Below are positions 1-8,085 of a stretch of 64,000 nucleotides of DNA, one piece after another. The notes beneath the pieces are model-generated. The model was not told the DNA's origin, searched no databases, and was given only the letters and a program-made list of their open reading frames with translations. The position numbers and the translations under genes were made by a program. The DNA comes from Haloarchaeobius amylolyticus. Its GTDB lineage: Archaea; Halobacteriota; Halobacteria; Halobacteriales; Natrialbaceae. The stretch lies in assembly GCF_026616195.1 (NCBI RefSeq), contig NZ_JANHDH010000001.1:744001-808000 (forward strand), given 5' to 3'. The first letter of the stretch is position 1; each line of letters begins with the position of its first letter.

Positions 1-104
1 CTCCATACCTCTCACTTCTTCGACAATGTCCTTAGTCGTTGTGTTGACTGGCCCGACGGCGCCGCAACCGGGGGGTTGAAACCTCCCCCGTCCAAGGCAC
101 CGAT
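1..104. other. Left-edge intergenic segment
   Basis: No gene is supported here. The stretch leads into the aminopeptidase gene. A short complementary pair (CCGGGGGGTT and AACCTCCCCCG) lies about 20 bases before that gene and could fold into a weak hairpin. No clear TATA box was found. Confidence 0.4.
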
Positions 105-1169
105 ATGAACGATTCGCAGTGGGACTTCCTCACGGAACTGCTGGAGACGCCGAGTCCGTCGGGCTACGAGACCCGCGGCCAGCGCGTCTGGGTGGACTAC
201 GTCGAGGCGTTCGCCGACGAGGTCCGGACCGACGACTACGGGAACGCCATCGCGACCTACGAGGGGAGCGACGACGGGCCGACCATCGCGCTGACCGGCC
301 ACGCCGACGAGATCGGCTTCATCGTCAACCGTATCGACGACGACGGGTTCCTCCACCTCGGGAGCATCGGCGGGTCGGACCGCACCGTCACGAAGGGCCA
401 GCACGTCACGGTCCACACCGCCGACGGCCCCGTCTCGGGCGTCATCGCCCAGACGGCCATCCACCTCCGCGACGCCGACGAGGACAAGCTCGACGACATC
501 TCCGAACAGGCAGTCGACATCGGCGCGGCCGACAGGGAGGAGGCCACCGAGGTCGTCGAGGTCGGCGACCCCATCACGTTCTCCAGCACGGTCGAGGAAC
601 TCATGGGCACCCGCGTCGCGGCCCGCGGCATGGACAACCGGGTCGGCACGTGGACCGCCGCAGAGGGCCTGCGGCTGGCCGCCGAGGCCGAGGTCGACGC
701 GACCGTCGTCGCGGTCTCGACCGTCCAGGAGGAGCTGGGCACGCGCGGCGCGAAGATGGTCGGCTTCCAGCTCGACCTCGACGCGGTCCTCGTGGTCGAC
801 GTGACCCACGTCTCGGACTACCCCGGTGGCCGCCCGGACAAGGCGGGCGACATCGAACTCGGCGCCGGCCCGGTCGTCGGCCGCGGTAGCGCGAACCACC
901 CCGTGGTCACGCAGGCGGTGCGGAAGGCGGCCGCGGACGCCGACATCGACGTGCAGCTGCAGGCCGCCGGGATGGGGACCGGGACCGACGCCCGCGAGTT
1001 CTTCGTCGCCCGCGGCGGCGTCCCGACGGTCAACATCAGCGTCCCGAACCGCTACATGCACACGCCGGTCGAGGTCATCGACACCGACGACCTGGAGGAG
1101 GTCGCCGAGTTGCTGGCCGCCTTCACCGAGCAGGCGAGCCGGTACGACACGTTCGCGGTCGACGTCTGA
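105..1169 (+). CDS. M42 family metallo-aminopeptidase
   Basis: A 354-residue cytosolic peptidase of the M42 (glutamyl aminopeptidase/endoglucanase-like, TET) family, which trims N-terminal residues from peptides released by the proteasome. The expected two-metal set is visible: H66 in GHADE, D177 in GMDNR, the catalytic/ligand pair E209-E210 in QEELGTRG, D232 in VVDVTH and H319 near the C-terminus (RYMHTP). The length is usual for the family and there is no signal peptide. It stands alone ahead of the Lsm operon. Substrate preference cannot be read from sequence; the family assignment is secure. Confidence 0.93.
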   Translation: MNDSQWDFLTELLETPSPSGYETRGQRVWVDYVEAFADEVRTDDYGNAIATYEGSDDGPTIALTGHADEIGFIVNRIDDDGFLHLGSIGGSDRTVTKGQHVTVHTADGPVSGVIAQTAIHLRDADEDKLDDISEQAVDIGAADREEATEVVEVGDPITFSSTVEELMGTRVAARGMDNRVGTWTAAEGLRLAAEAEVDATVVAVSTVQEELGTRGAKMVGFQLDLDAVLVVDVTHVSDYPGGRPDKAGDIELGAGPVVGRGSANHPVVTQAVRKAAADADIDVQLQAAGMGTGTDAREFFVARGGVPTVNISVPNRYMHTPVEVIDTDDLEEVAELLAAFTEQASRYDTFAVDV

Positions 1170-1243
1170 CCCGCCCCACCGGTGGGATTCCACGGTCGAA
1201 CTAACTCGGTACGTTTAAGCACGCGACGCTAAGCTTTCGAGGT

Positions 1244-1438
1244 ATGAGCGAATCGAGTGGCCGACCGCTCGACGTACTCGAGGCGGCAGTCGGCGAGGAC
1301 GTCACGGTCAAACTCAAGGACGGCGAGTCGTACGAGGGCGAACTCACTGGCTACGACCAGCACATGAACCTCGTGCTCGAACAGGACGACAACACAACCA
1401 TTATACGCGGCGATAACGTCGTCTCGATAAGCCCATGA
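1244..1438 (+). CDS. lsm: Lsm/Sm-like archaeal RNA-binding protein
   Basis: A 64-residue Sm-fold protein. The Sm1 motif is clear around residues 12-40 ([12 protein letters not shown], then [17 protein letters not shown]), and Sm2 lies at the end ([11 protein letters not shown]). Archaeal Lsm proteins form heptameric rings that bind U-rich RNA. The stop codon overlaps the start of the ribosomal L37e gene (ATGA), the usual haloarchaeal lsm-rpl37e operon. A TATA-like element (cgtttaagc) lies about 28 bases before the start, consistent with a leaderless transcript. Confidence 0.95.
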   Translation: MSESSGRPLDVLEAAVGEDVTVKLKDGESYEGELTGYDQHMNLVLEQDDNTTIIRGDNVVSISP

Positions 1439-1608
1439 CTGGCGCAGGAACACCCTCCCAGGGGAAGAAGAACACCACCACACACGTCAAGTGCCGACGC
1501 TGTGGTGAGAAGTCGTACCACTCGAAGAAGAAGGTCTGCTCGGCGTGCGGATTCGGCAAGTCCGCCAAGCGTCGCGAGTACGCCTGGCAGTCGAAGGCCG
1601 GCGAGTAG
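1435..1608 (+). CDS. rpl37e: 50S ribosomal protein L37e
   Basis: A 57-residue basic zinc-ribbon ribosomal protein. Two CxxC pairs are visible (CRRC at about 20-23 and CSAC at about 35-38), followed by [13 protein letters not shown], the conserved L37e tail. It starts inside the stop of the lsm gene, so the two are almost certainly [12 protein letters not shown]. It binds 23S rRNA in the large subunit. Confidence 0.96.
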   Translation: MTGAGTPSQGKKNTTTHVKCRRCGEKSYHSKKKVCSACGFGKSAKRREYAWQSKAGE

Positions 1609-1838
1609 ATTCTCTGATTTCTGTCTTCGCGTAGCGCCTCCCGAGCGACAGCCTTCTCCAGTGCGTCGTCGAGTCGGAGTCACCTCCCTGTCCCGCCGAG
1701 AGCCGCTGCCACGTGTGTCCCGCTGCCTGCCGGCCGTGCAGCCATAAATGTGCAAGTATGTGTATATCTCTGGGGTCGAGAGCCGGTAGTAGGGCACAAC
1801 CACGGGGATTTTTACCGTCGGGCACCTGAGCCTCGACC

Positions 1839-3320
1839 ATGACACAGGGGCCGGGTGAAGTCGCCCAGATGGAAGGTCCGACAGAGAAGTGCGGCGTGGT
1901 GGGGGTCTCCCTCGCCGACCGCGACGCCGCGCGTCCGCTGTACTACTCGCTGTACGCCCTCCAGCACCGCGGGCAGGAGTCGGCCGGCATCGTCACCCAC
2001 GACGGCTTCCAGCAGCACGACCACGTCGCCATGGGACTCGTCGGCGACGCGTTCGACGAGGCCGACATCGACGCCCTCAACGGGGAGTCCGGCATCGGCC
2101 ACGTCCGCTATCCCACCGCCGGCAGCGTCGACAAGTCCTGCGCACAGCCCTTCACCGTCTCGTTCAAGTCCGGGTCGCTCGCGCTCAGCCACAACGGCAA
2201 CCTCGTCAACGCCGACGAGATCCGCGACGAGCTAGCCGGCCTGGGCCACGCGTTCACCTCCGACGGCGACACCGAGGTCATCGCGCACGACCTCGCGCGC
2301 AACCTGCTCGAGGCCGACCTCGTCCGCGCGGTCAAGCGGACCATGAGCCGCATCCACGGCTCGTACTCGCTGACCATCATGCACGACGAGACCGTCCTCG
2401 GCGTGCGCGACCCCGAGGGCAACCGCCCGCTCTGCATCGGCAAGCTCGAGGACGGTTACGTGCTCGCCTCCGAGTCCGCCGCCATCGACACGCTCGACGG
2501 CGAACTCGTCCGGGACGTGAAACCCGGCGAACTCGTCGTCCTCCACGAGGACGGGACAGGATTCGACTCCTACCAGCTCGTGAACCAGGAGAACACGGCC
2601 CACTGCTTCTTCGAACACGTCTACTTCGCCCGCCCCGACTCCGTCATCGACGACCACCTCGTCTACGAGGTACGACGCGAACTCGGCCGCAAGCTCTGGG
2701 AGGAGTCCGGCATCGAGACGGACGTGGTCATGCCCGTCCCCGACTCGGGGCGCGCGTTCGCCTCCGGCTACGCCGAGGCCGCCCAGGACGACGGCGCCGA
2801 GACCGACTTCGCCGAGGGCCTGATGAAGAACCGCTACGTCGGCCGGACGTTCATCATGCCGACCCAGGACGAGCGCGAGCGCGCGGTCCGCCTGAAGCTC
2901 AACCCCATCAAGTCCACCGTCGAGGGCAAGACCGTCACCATCATCGACGACTCCATCGTCCGCGGGACCACCTCGAACCAGCTCGTCTCCCTGCTCAAGG
3001 ACTTCGGCGCCGAGGAGGTCCACATGCGCATCGGTGCCCCCGCCATCGTCGCGCCGTGTTACATGGGCATCGACATGGCCACCCGCGAGGAACTCATCGC
3101 GTCCGGCCAGTCCACCGACGACATCTGTGCGGAGATCGACGCGGACTCGCTGGCGTACCTCTCCATCGACGCGGTCGCCAGCGCGCTGGATAGTTCCCGA
3201 AGCGACCTCTGTCTCGGCTGTGTCACCGGCGAGTACCCCTACGACATCGAGGGCGAGACGACCGACCGCGACGTGGAGCGCCCCGTCATCGGCGGCGCGG
3301 ACCTCGCGGCGGACGACTGA
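1839..3320 (+). CDS. purF: Amidophosphoribosyltransferase (PurF)
   Basis: Catalyses the first committed step of purine synthesis: PRPP + glutamine to phosphoribosylamine. The 493-residue protein has an N-terminal Ntn glutaminase domain whose nucleophile is C18 (CGVVGV), so the first 17 residues would be removed as a propeptide. It also has a type I PRTase domain with the PRPP loop TIIDDSIVRGTTS at about 366-378. A late CLGC pair near residue 460 resembles the FeS ligands of Bacillus-type enzymes. A TATA-like box (gatttttac, about 1807-1815) sits 28 bases before this ATG, favouring it over the in-frame ATG at 1869. Confidence 0.96.
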   Translation: MTQGPGEVAQMEGPTEKCGVVGVSLADRDAARPLYYSLYALQHRGQESAGIVTHDGFQQHDHVAMGLVGDAFDEADIDALNGESGIGHVRYPTAGSVDKSCAQPFTVSFKSGSLALSHNGNLVNADEIRDELAGLGHAFTSDGDTEVIAHDLARNLLEADLVRAVKRTMSRIHGSYSLTIMHDETVLGVRDPEGNRPLCIGKLEDGYVLASESAAIDTLDGELVRDVKPGELVVLHEDGTGFDSYQLVNQENTAHCFFEHVYFARPDSVIDDHLVYEVRRELGRKLWEESGIETDVVMPVPDSGRAFASGYAEAAQDDGAETDFAEGLMKNRYVGRTFIMPTQDERERAVRLKLNPIKSTVEGKTVTIIDDSIVRGTTSNQLVSLLKDFGAEEVHMRIGAPAIVAPCYMGIDMATREELIASGQSTDDICAEIDADSLAYLSIDAVASALDSSRSDLCLGCVTGEYPYDIEGETTDRDVERPVIGGADLAADD

Positions 3321-3526
3321 ACGGCCCATCCTGCCCCCGTCTGGTACCCCTCAAGCGACAGTTTTCTCCCTTCCTCAGCGGTGAGACCGTCGACCGCTGC
3401 CCCGTCGATGAGGCCTCGGCGGCCCTGCTCGCCCCCGTCGGCGACGACCGACGCGTGGAACTGACGCCTGCCTGATGGTACCACACCTGAACACGGCTTT
3501 ATATAACCGCCGGTGAATGTGCTCCC

Positions 3527-4069
3527 ATGCCCGGAGCCACATTCCTGTCCGGCGACGTTGTCGACCTCTGTAACGTCGAGGAGGAGGACCTCGAGTTCGT
3601 CACGGAGGGCGTCAACGACCCCGACGTCCGCGTCCCACTCGGTATCGCCCAGCCACGCAACCAGAAGCAACACGAGGAGTGGTTCGAGGAGGAGGTCTCC
3701 TCCGACGACGACCTCACCCTGCTCATCGTCGCCCGGGAGACTGGCGAGCCCGCCGGCCTCATCCGGTCGAACTGGATGAACGAGCGCCACGGCCACGCCA
3801 TCCTCTCGTGCTGGCTCGCGGCCGACGCCCAGAGCCAGGGCTACGGCACCGACGCGACGCGCACCCTCGTCGACTACCTGTTCGAGGAGCGCCGCATGCA
3901 GACGGTCCGGGCGGAGGCCTACGCGTTCAACGAGAAGTCCAACGCGCTGCTGGAGTCCATCGGCATGCGCCACGTCGGCACGCTCCCGAACTGGGCGTTC
4001 GTCGGCGGCGAACACCACGACTCGAACGTCTACGCGGTGACGAGAGAGCAGTGGTGGGACGACCAGTAG
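3527..4069 (+). CDS. GNAT N-acetyltransferase, RimJ/RimL-like
   Basis: A 180-residue single-domain acetyltransferase. The N-terminal part (DVVDLCNVEEEDLEF) resembles RimJ/RimL-type GNATs. The acetyl-CoA loop shows as QSQGYGTDATR at about 103-113, followed by ALLESIGMRHVG near 143-154. The target (protein N-terminus, amino acid or antibiotic) cannot be told. The promoter is strong by eye: tttatata at about 3498-3505, 27 bases from the ATG. The gene converges with the DUF420 gene with only 16 bases between stops. Confidence 0.85.
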   Translation: MPGATFLSGDVVDLCNVEEEDLEFVTEGVNDPDVRVPLGIAQPRNQKQHEEWFEEEVSSDDDLTLLIVARETGEPAGLIRSNWMNERHGHAILSCWLAADAQSQGYGTDATRTLVDYLFEERRMQTVRAEAYAFNEKSNALLESIGMRHVGTLPNWAFVGGEHHDSNVYAVTREQWWDDQ

Positions 4070-4085
4070 CGAGCGCCGTCCAGAA

Positions 4086-4643
4086 TCAGTAGACCAGGTA
4101 CAGCAGCACGTACACCACGTTCCCCAGCACGAACGAGACGAGCCACAGGGGCGCGGCGATGCGGCCGATGGTCGGATGTCTCGTGTTCTTCAGTTCGCTC
4201 ATCGGGTGCGTCCACGCGAGCAACAGCACGTAGTACAGCAGCGGCAGGCAGAGGATGGCCAGCAGCATGTGTATCGCGAGGATGCCGAGGTACGCCAGTT
4301 CGACCAGGCCCGTCCCGGGGAACGCGTTCGGGCCCTTCAGGGCGACCTTGTAGAGGTACAGCACGAGGAACAGCAGGAAGAGCCCGACGCCGGCGAGCAT
4401 CAGTTTCCGGTGACGCTCGTAGTCGTTGCGCTTGATCGCCCGCAGGCCGGCGACGATGACCACGATGGCGACGAGGCTGATGCCGGCGTTCACGTGCGGG
4501 ATGGCCGAGAGCACCCACTCCGGTGCCTTCGGCAGTATCGACTTCGGGATGAGCTGCCGTGCTGCCCCGATGACGAGTGCCAGCGAGACCACCGTCAGCA
4601 CCGCCGTCAGGGCCGGGACGTTCCGCTTTACCGTCTTCTCCAT
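4086..4643 (-). CDS. DUF420 family membrane protein
   Basis: A 185-residue integral membrane protein with about five hydrophobic helices, starting with a transmembrane segment at about 10-28. The conserved DUF420 features are IPHVNAGIS after the first loop, a basic NDYERHRKLM loop and LAIHMLLAI. In haloarchaea and bacilli this family (CtaM-like) is associated with assembly of haem-copper terminal oxidases. Its neighbour on the same strand is a halocyanin, supporting a role in the respiratory chain. The precise function is inferred from the family and context. Confidence 0.85.
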   Translation of the reverse strand: MEKTVKRNVPALTAVLTVVSLALVIGAARQLIPKSILPKAPEWVLSAIPHVNAGISLVAIVVIVAGLRAIKRNDYERHRKLMLAGVGLFLLFLVLYLYKVALKGPNAFPGTGLVELAYLGILAIHMLLAILCLPLLYYVLLLAWTHPMSELKNTRHPTIGRIAAPLWLVSFVLGNVVYVLLYLVY

Positions 4644-4717
4644 GCGGGGGTCTCGGGAACGCAGGCAGAAAGCGGTTACTCAGTCGGTCGGTGCTGTGGG
4701 GAAGTCCGCGGCTCGCG

Positions 4718-5185
4718 TCACTCCTCGACGACGAGCTCGCCGACCATCCCGAGCGCCTCGTGGGGCTCGCAGACGTACTCGTAGGTGCCGGGCACGTCGA
4801 ACGTGTACTCGTACTCGAAGCCGGTGTTCTCGATGGGTTCGTGGCCACCCCAGTCCGCGCCGTCGGGCTGGGCGGTGACGACGATGTTGTGGGTGTCCGA
4901 CTCCCAGACGAAGGTCACGGTGGTCCCGGCGCTCACGGTCAGCGGTTCCGCCGTCCCGGGCGTGAAGACGTACTCCCCCTCGGGGCCGACCTCGACGGTC
5001 GCCGCGCCGGTGTCACCGGAGGGCTCCATGTCGGTCGGGGTGTCCGTCGGTTCCTCGGTCGGTTCGGCCGTCGTCCGCTCGCCCTCGCTGTCCGAGCCGA
5101 GACAGCCGGCGAGTCCTGCTGTCGCGAGCACGACACCTGTCGTTCTGAGCACTGTCCGTCGGTCGACCGTCGAATCGTCAGTCAT
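4718..5185 (-). CDS. Halocyanin-type blue copper lipoprotein
   Basis: A 155-residue plastocyanin-fold electron carrier. The N-terminus has a Tat-like RRTV start and a lipobox ending at C28 (AGLAGC), then a Thr/Glu/Pro linker at about 31-60 typical of haloarchaeal surface lipoproteins. The type 1 copper ligands are all present: H99 (DTHN), C139, H142 and M147 in YVCEPHEALGMVG. It would shuttle electrons on the outer face of the membrane. It lies 74 bases upstream of the DUF420 gene on the same strand. Confidence 0.93.
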   Translation of the reverse strand: MTDDSTVDRRTVLRTTGVVLATAGLAGCLGSDSEGERTTAEPTEEPTDTPTDMEPSGDTGAATVEVGPEGEYVFTPGTAEPLTVSAGTTVTFVWESDTHNIVVTAQPDGADWGGHEPIENTGFEYEYTFDVPGTYEYVCEPHEALGMVGELVVEE

Positions 5186-5233
5186 CTGTGAGCGTGAGTT
5201 AGGAACAGGCCAGCATAACCCGGTGCCCGATTC

Positions 5234-7009
5234 TCAGCGGCTGGAAACCGCCGGTGAGCGCTTAACCGTGTCGGCCGCGGAAGTCGTGTCCTGCTGTCGG
5301 TCCGGGCGCCTGTCGCGACCGTCGCCATCGTCGCCACCGGCGGCCGGCGACGCCCACGGTTCGGTCGCGTCCCAGATGGCCGGCGAGGACTGGTTCCGCA
5401 CCAGCCGCGAGGTCGGGACCTCCTGCTTGCCGAACGACGGCCCGGCCCAGAACACCTCGAGGGACTCCTGGCCCGTCCGCTCGAAGACGGTGACCGTTAT
5501 CTCGTGGGTCCCGGTCTCGAGGTCGATGGTCCCCGATTCCTCGCGGTAGGGGTGTGCCCCGTCGTTGTTCACGACCTGCTCGTCGCCGATGTACAGCGCG
5601 CTACCGTCGTCTGACCCGGTCCAGAACGTGTACTCGCCGTCCTCTGGCACCTCGACGTAGCCGGTGTACCGGTACGCGAAGGTGTCGTCGTCCTGCCCCG
5701 CGGCGAAGATGTCGAAGTCGGTCGTCTCACCGGTGCTGGTCGGCGTCAGCGCGTCGAAGTCCGGCAGGACGTCCCAGTTCCCATCGTAGTGCTCGTACTC
5801 GAGGCCCTGCTCGGTCGGACCGGTGGCGTCCGGGGCGCGCATCGGTTCTGCCGTCACCGTGGTGCTGGTCGTCTCGGTCGCTCCCGTCGACCCGAGGACG
5901 GTCAGCGTGACCGTCCGGTCGCCGGTCGACCCGTACTCGTGGTCGACGGTCGGACCGGTGGTGGTCGTCGTGGTTCCGTCACCGAAGTCCCAGCGGTACT
6001 CCTGGATGGCCCCGCTCTCGTCGGTCGAGGCGCTCGCGTCGAACGAGCAGTTCAGCCCGGCACACGTCGGGGTGAACGCGGCGGTCAGTATCGGCTGCCT
6101 GCGGAGCGCACTCACTCCGAGGGGCTGCTCGCCGAAGCTCGGCCCGGCCCACGTCACGTCGAGCACCTCGTTCCCGGTGTGCTCGAAGTGGGTCACGGTG
6201 ATTGGGTGGTAGCCCGCGGTGAGCGTCACAGTGCCGGATCGCTTTCGGTCCCCGTGCAGGCCGCGATTGTCGACCACACGAGCCCCGTCGATGTACAGCT
6301 CGCTGCCGTCGTCGGAGGACGTCGAGAAGGTGTACTGGCCGTCCTCTGGGACCACGACGTGGCCCCTGAACCGGAACGCGTACTCGCTGTCGCGCTCACG
6401 GACGGAGATGTCGAAGTCGCCGGTCCCACCGACCGCCGTCGGCGTCTCCGTCGAGAAGTCCGGCATGCTCGAGTACTGCGAGTCCGCCTCGTAGTACTCG
6501 TAGGCGACGCCCTGTTCGAACCGGACCGCGGGGTTCGAGTCCTCCGTGACCTCGTACCGTGCGAGCACAGCCGACCGGCCGCCACCGGGCGAGGTCCAGA
6601 CGACCTGGACCACGTCGCCCGCGACCAGCCCCGGCGGGTACGTCGCGTCCGCGGTCCCGGGACTGTTGCTCGCGTTGAGGCTGAAGGAGCTACCGGCAGC
6701 CACGCTCGTCGCCGACCCGTCGCCAACCCACGTCGCGTTCTGCGGTGCGCCGCCACCGGCAGGCCGGACCACGACAGACAGTGCCCCCGACTCGGCGTCG
6801 ATGGTCGCCCCGCCCTCGTGCGTGACGGCCACGACTCCACTGCTCGCGTTGAACGCGAAGCCGAACTCGGCCTGCGGTGGTGGGTCCTGGACGAGCGACG
6901 CGATATCGGCACCCGCGAGGAATATCGCACCGGCGCCGACGAACGCGACCGCGACCATCAACACCAGCGCGATCTGCTCGTTGAGGGCGCGGTCGTCCGT
7001 CGGGAACAT
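5234..7009 (-). CDS. Pilin-like surface protein with PA14-PKD-PA14 domains
   Basis: A 591-residue exported protein. The N-terminus (DDRALNEQ followed by a hydrophobic helix at about 12-33) matches the archaeal type IV pilin N-terminal family, with prepilin peptidase cleavage expected just after RA. An unassigned beta-rich segment runs to about 160. A PA14 module follows (about 165-305, VPEDGQYTFSTSSDDGS), then a PKD domain (about 310-385, YRWDFGDGTTT) and a second PA14 (about 400-535, VPEDGEYTFWTGSDDGS). The tail is Asp/Arg-rich. PA14 and PKD domains usually bind glycans or mediate adhesion, so this is probably a minor pilin or adhesin. Carrying such cargo on a pilin stem is unusual. Confidence 0.85.
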   Translation of the reverse strand: MFPTDDRALNEQIALVLMVAVAFVGAGAIFLAGADIASLVQDPPPQAEFGFAFNASSGVVAVTHEGGATIDAESGALSVVVRPAGGGAPQNATWVGDGSATSVAAGSSFSLNASNSPGTADATYPPGLVAGDVVQVVWTSPGGGRSAVLARYEVTEDSNPAVRFEQGVAYEYYEADSQYSSMPDFSTETPTAVGGTGDFDISVRERDSEYAFRFRGHVVVPEDGQYTFSTSSDDGSELYIDGARVVDNRGLHGDRKRSGTVTLTAGYHPITVTHFEHTGNEVLDVTWAGPSFGEQPLGVSALRRQPILTAAFTPTCAGLNCSFDASASTDESGAIQEYRWDFGDGTTTTTTGPTVDHEYGSTGDRTVTLTVLGSTGATETTSTTVTAEPMRAPDATGPTEQGLEYEHYDGNWDVLPDFDALTPTSTGETTDFDIFAAGQDDDTFAYRYTGYVEVPEDGEYTFWTGSDDGSALYIGDEQVVNNDGAHPYREESGTIDLETGTHEITVTVFERTGQESLEVFWAGPSFGKQEVPTSRLVRNQSSPAIWDATEPWASPAAGGDDGDGRDRRPDRQQDTTSAADTVKRSPAVSSR

Positions 7010-7086
7010 CGTCCGGGTATCGGCGGAGTGGCGGAAAAAGCATATCGGCCCCTGTCACACACCGGAACCGACAGGACAGCGTCGCC

Positions 7087-7127
7087 GCTGCCGGGGTGTT
7101 GCTCCGTTTCGAACGCAACACGGCAGC
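7087..7127. other. Imperfect inverted repeat between tRNA-Leu and the pilin-like gene
   Basis: Arms GCTGCCG+TGTTGC (7087-7093, 7097-7102) pair with GCAACA+CGGCAGC (7115-7127), giving a 13-bp stem with a GGG bulge and a 12-base loop. It lies about 110 bases downstream of the tRNA 3' end and about 80 bases upstream of the pilin-like ORF, both on the minus strand. It could be a processing or termination structure for the tRNA transcript, or part of the leader of the surface-protein mRNA. Confidence 0.45.
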
Positions 7128-7233
7128 GCCGAGGCTGTCTGGTGTTGCGTCGTCAGTAAGTTGTGCGTGGGTGCTGTCCGTCAGGAGAGCACCCGCATCG
7201 TGTTGGTGGCCGAGTTGGTGACCACCGGTGCGA

Positions 7234-7318
7234 TGCGTGGGACCGGATTTGAACCGGCGGACCTCTACAGGACAGCGCCCTCAACGCTGCGCCGTTGGCC
7301 TGGCTTGGCTACCCACGC
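7234..7318 (-). tRNA. tRNA-Leu (anticodon GAG)
   Basis: On the minus strand the acceptor stem GCGTGGG pairs with CCCACGC plus discriminator A. The anticodon stem CAGCG/CGCTG holds the loop TTGAGGG, giving anticodon GAG. The T arm is GCCGGTTCAAATCCGGT. An extended variable arm (class II) makes the gene 85 nt long, right for leucine. No CCA is encoded and no intron is visible. Confidence 0.95.
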
Positions 7319-7352
7319 TCGCTGTGTCTTGCTGCACTTTCGTGTTCTGGGG

Positions 7353-7367
7353 GGATAAATAAAAGCC
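7353..7367 (-). promoter_or_regulatory. TATA element of the tRNA-Leu gene
   Basis: Read on the minus strand this is cttttatttatcc, a strong AT-rich box in GC-rich surroundings. It is centred about 42 bases upstream of the tRNA 5' end, which implies a 5' leader of about 15 nt. Confidence 0.6.
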
Positions 7368-7526
7368 TGTCTTTTCGTCGCCGCCGTGCGAGTAAGCATC
7401 GTGGGGTGTTTTTCCGTGTACCGCGGGAGCGCACGCCCGCCCTTTTCCGCGGCCGGTGGCGGCCCGCGGCGTGGTGGAACGCGAGAAAGCGGGGTATTCA
7501 AATGCCACGCCACGGTAGGGTCGGGT

Positions 7527-8042
7527 ATGGCGAAGTACTCGACGGGCGGTTCGTCGGGTGGCAGCGACGGTGACACCTGTGAGCTCTGCGGCGCGGCGAG
7601 CGACGGCCTGCGGAAGGCGAACGTCGCGGGCGCGACACTGCAGGTGTGCCCTTCGTGTGCGCCCCACGACGACGCACAGAAGCAGCAATCGGGCGGGAGC
7701 AACCGCTCGAACCAGCAGGACGAGTCCGACCGCAAGCGCCGGGCCGTCCAGAACGCCGCGAAGGCGAACGACGTCTGGGACGGCGACTCCTCCCGCTGGG
7801 AGGAGGAGGGGACCAACTACGACGACGACCCCCTCCCGTACCTCGTGAAGGACTACGGGAAGCTCGTCACCGAGAAGCGCCAGGCCGAGGGCCTCCAGCG
7901 CGGGGAACTCGCCGAGGAACTCGGCGTCGACGAGTCCGACATCATCGCCATCGAGCAGGGCCGGGCGACCCAGGCCGGCATCGGCGGCGGCCTCATCGCC
8001 GCGCTCGAGGACCGACTCGACGTGAAACTCGACGACTCGTAG
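7527..8042 (+). CDS. mbf1: Multiprotein bridging factor aMBF1
   Basis: A 171-residue archaeal MBF1 homolog, thought to act near TBP/TFB or the ribosome. It has an N-terminal zinc ribbon (CELC at about 17-20, CPSC about 20 residues later), a charged Gln/Asn/Ser-rich linker, and a C-terminal Cro-type helix-turn-helix (RGELAEELGVDESDIIAIEQGRA). The open frame extends 47 codons further upstream, but that part is arginine/glycine-rich and lacks family similarity. A TATA-like tattcaaa at about 7492-7499 points to the ATG at 7527. Confidence 0.9.
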   Translation: MAKYSTGGSSGGSDGDTCELCGAASDGLRKANVAGATLQVCPSCAPHDDAQKQQSGGSNRSNQQDESDRKRRAVQNAAKANDVWDGDSSRWEEEGTNYDDDPLPYLVKDYGKLVTEKRQAEGLQRGELAEELGVDESDIIAIEQGRATQAGIGGGLIAALEDRLDVKLDDS

Positions 8043-8085
8043 TCCCCACAGCGTTTTTGTCTCCGGGGCGTGTCTCCCTCGGTCG

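Noticed and set aside
1609-1838. Structured RNA gene between L37e and purF
   Set aside because: No tRNA, SRP, RNase P or C/D-box features were found. The only clear element is the purF TATA box near 1811.
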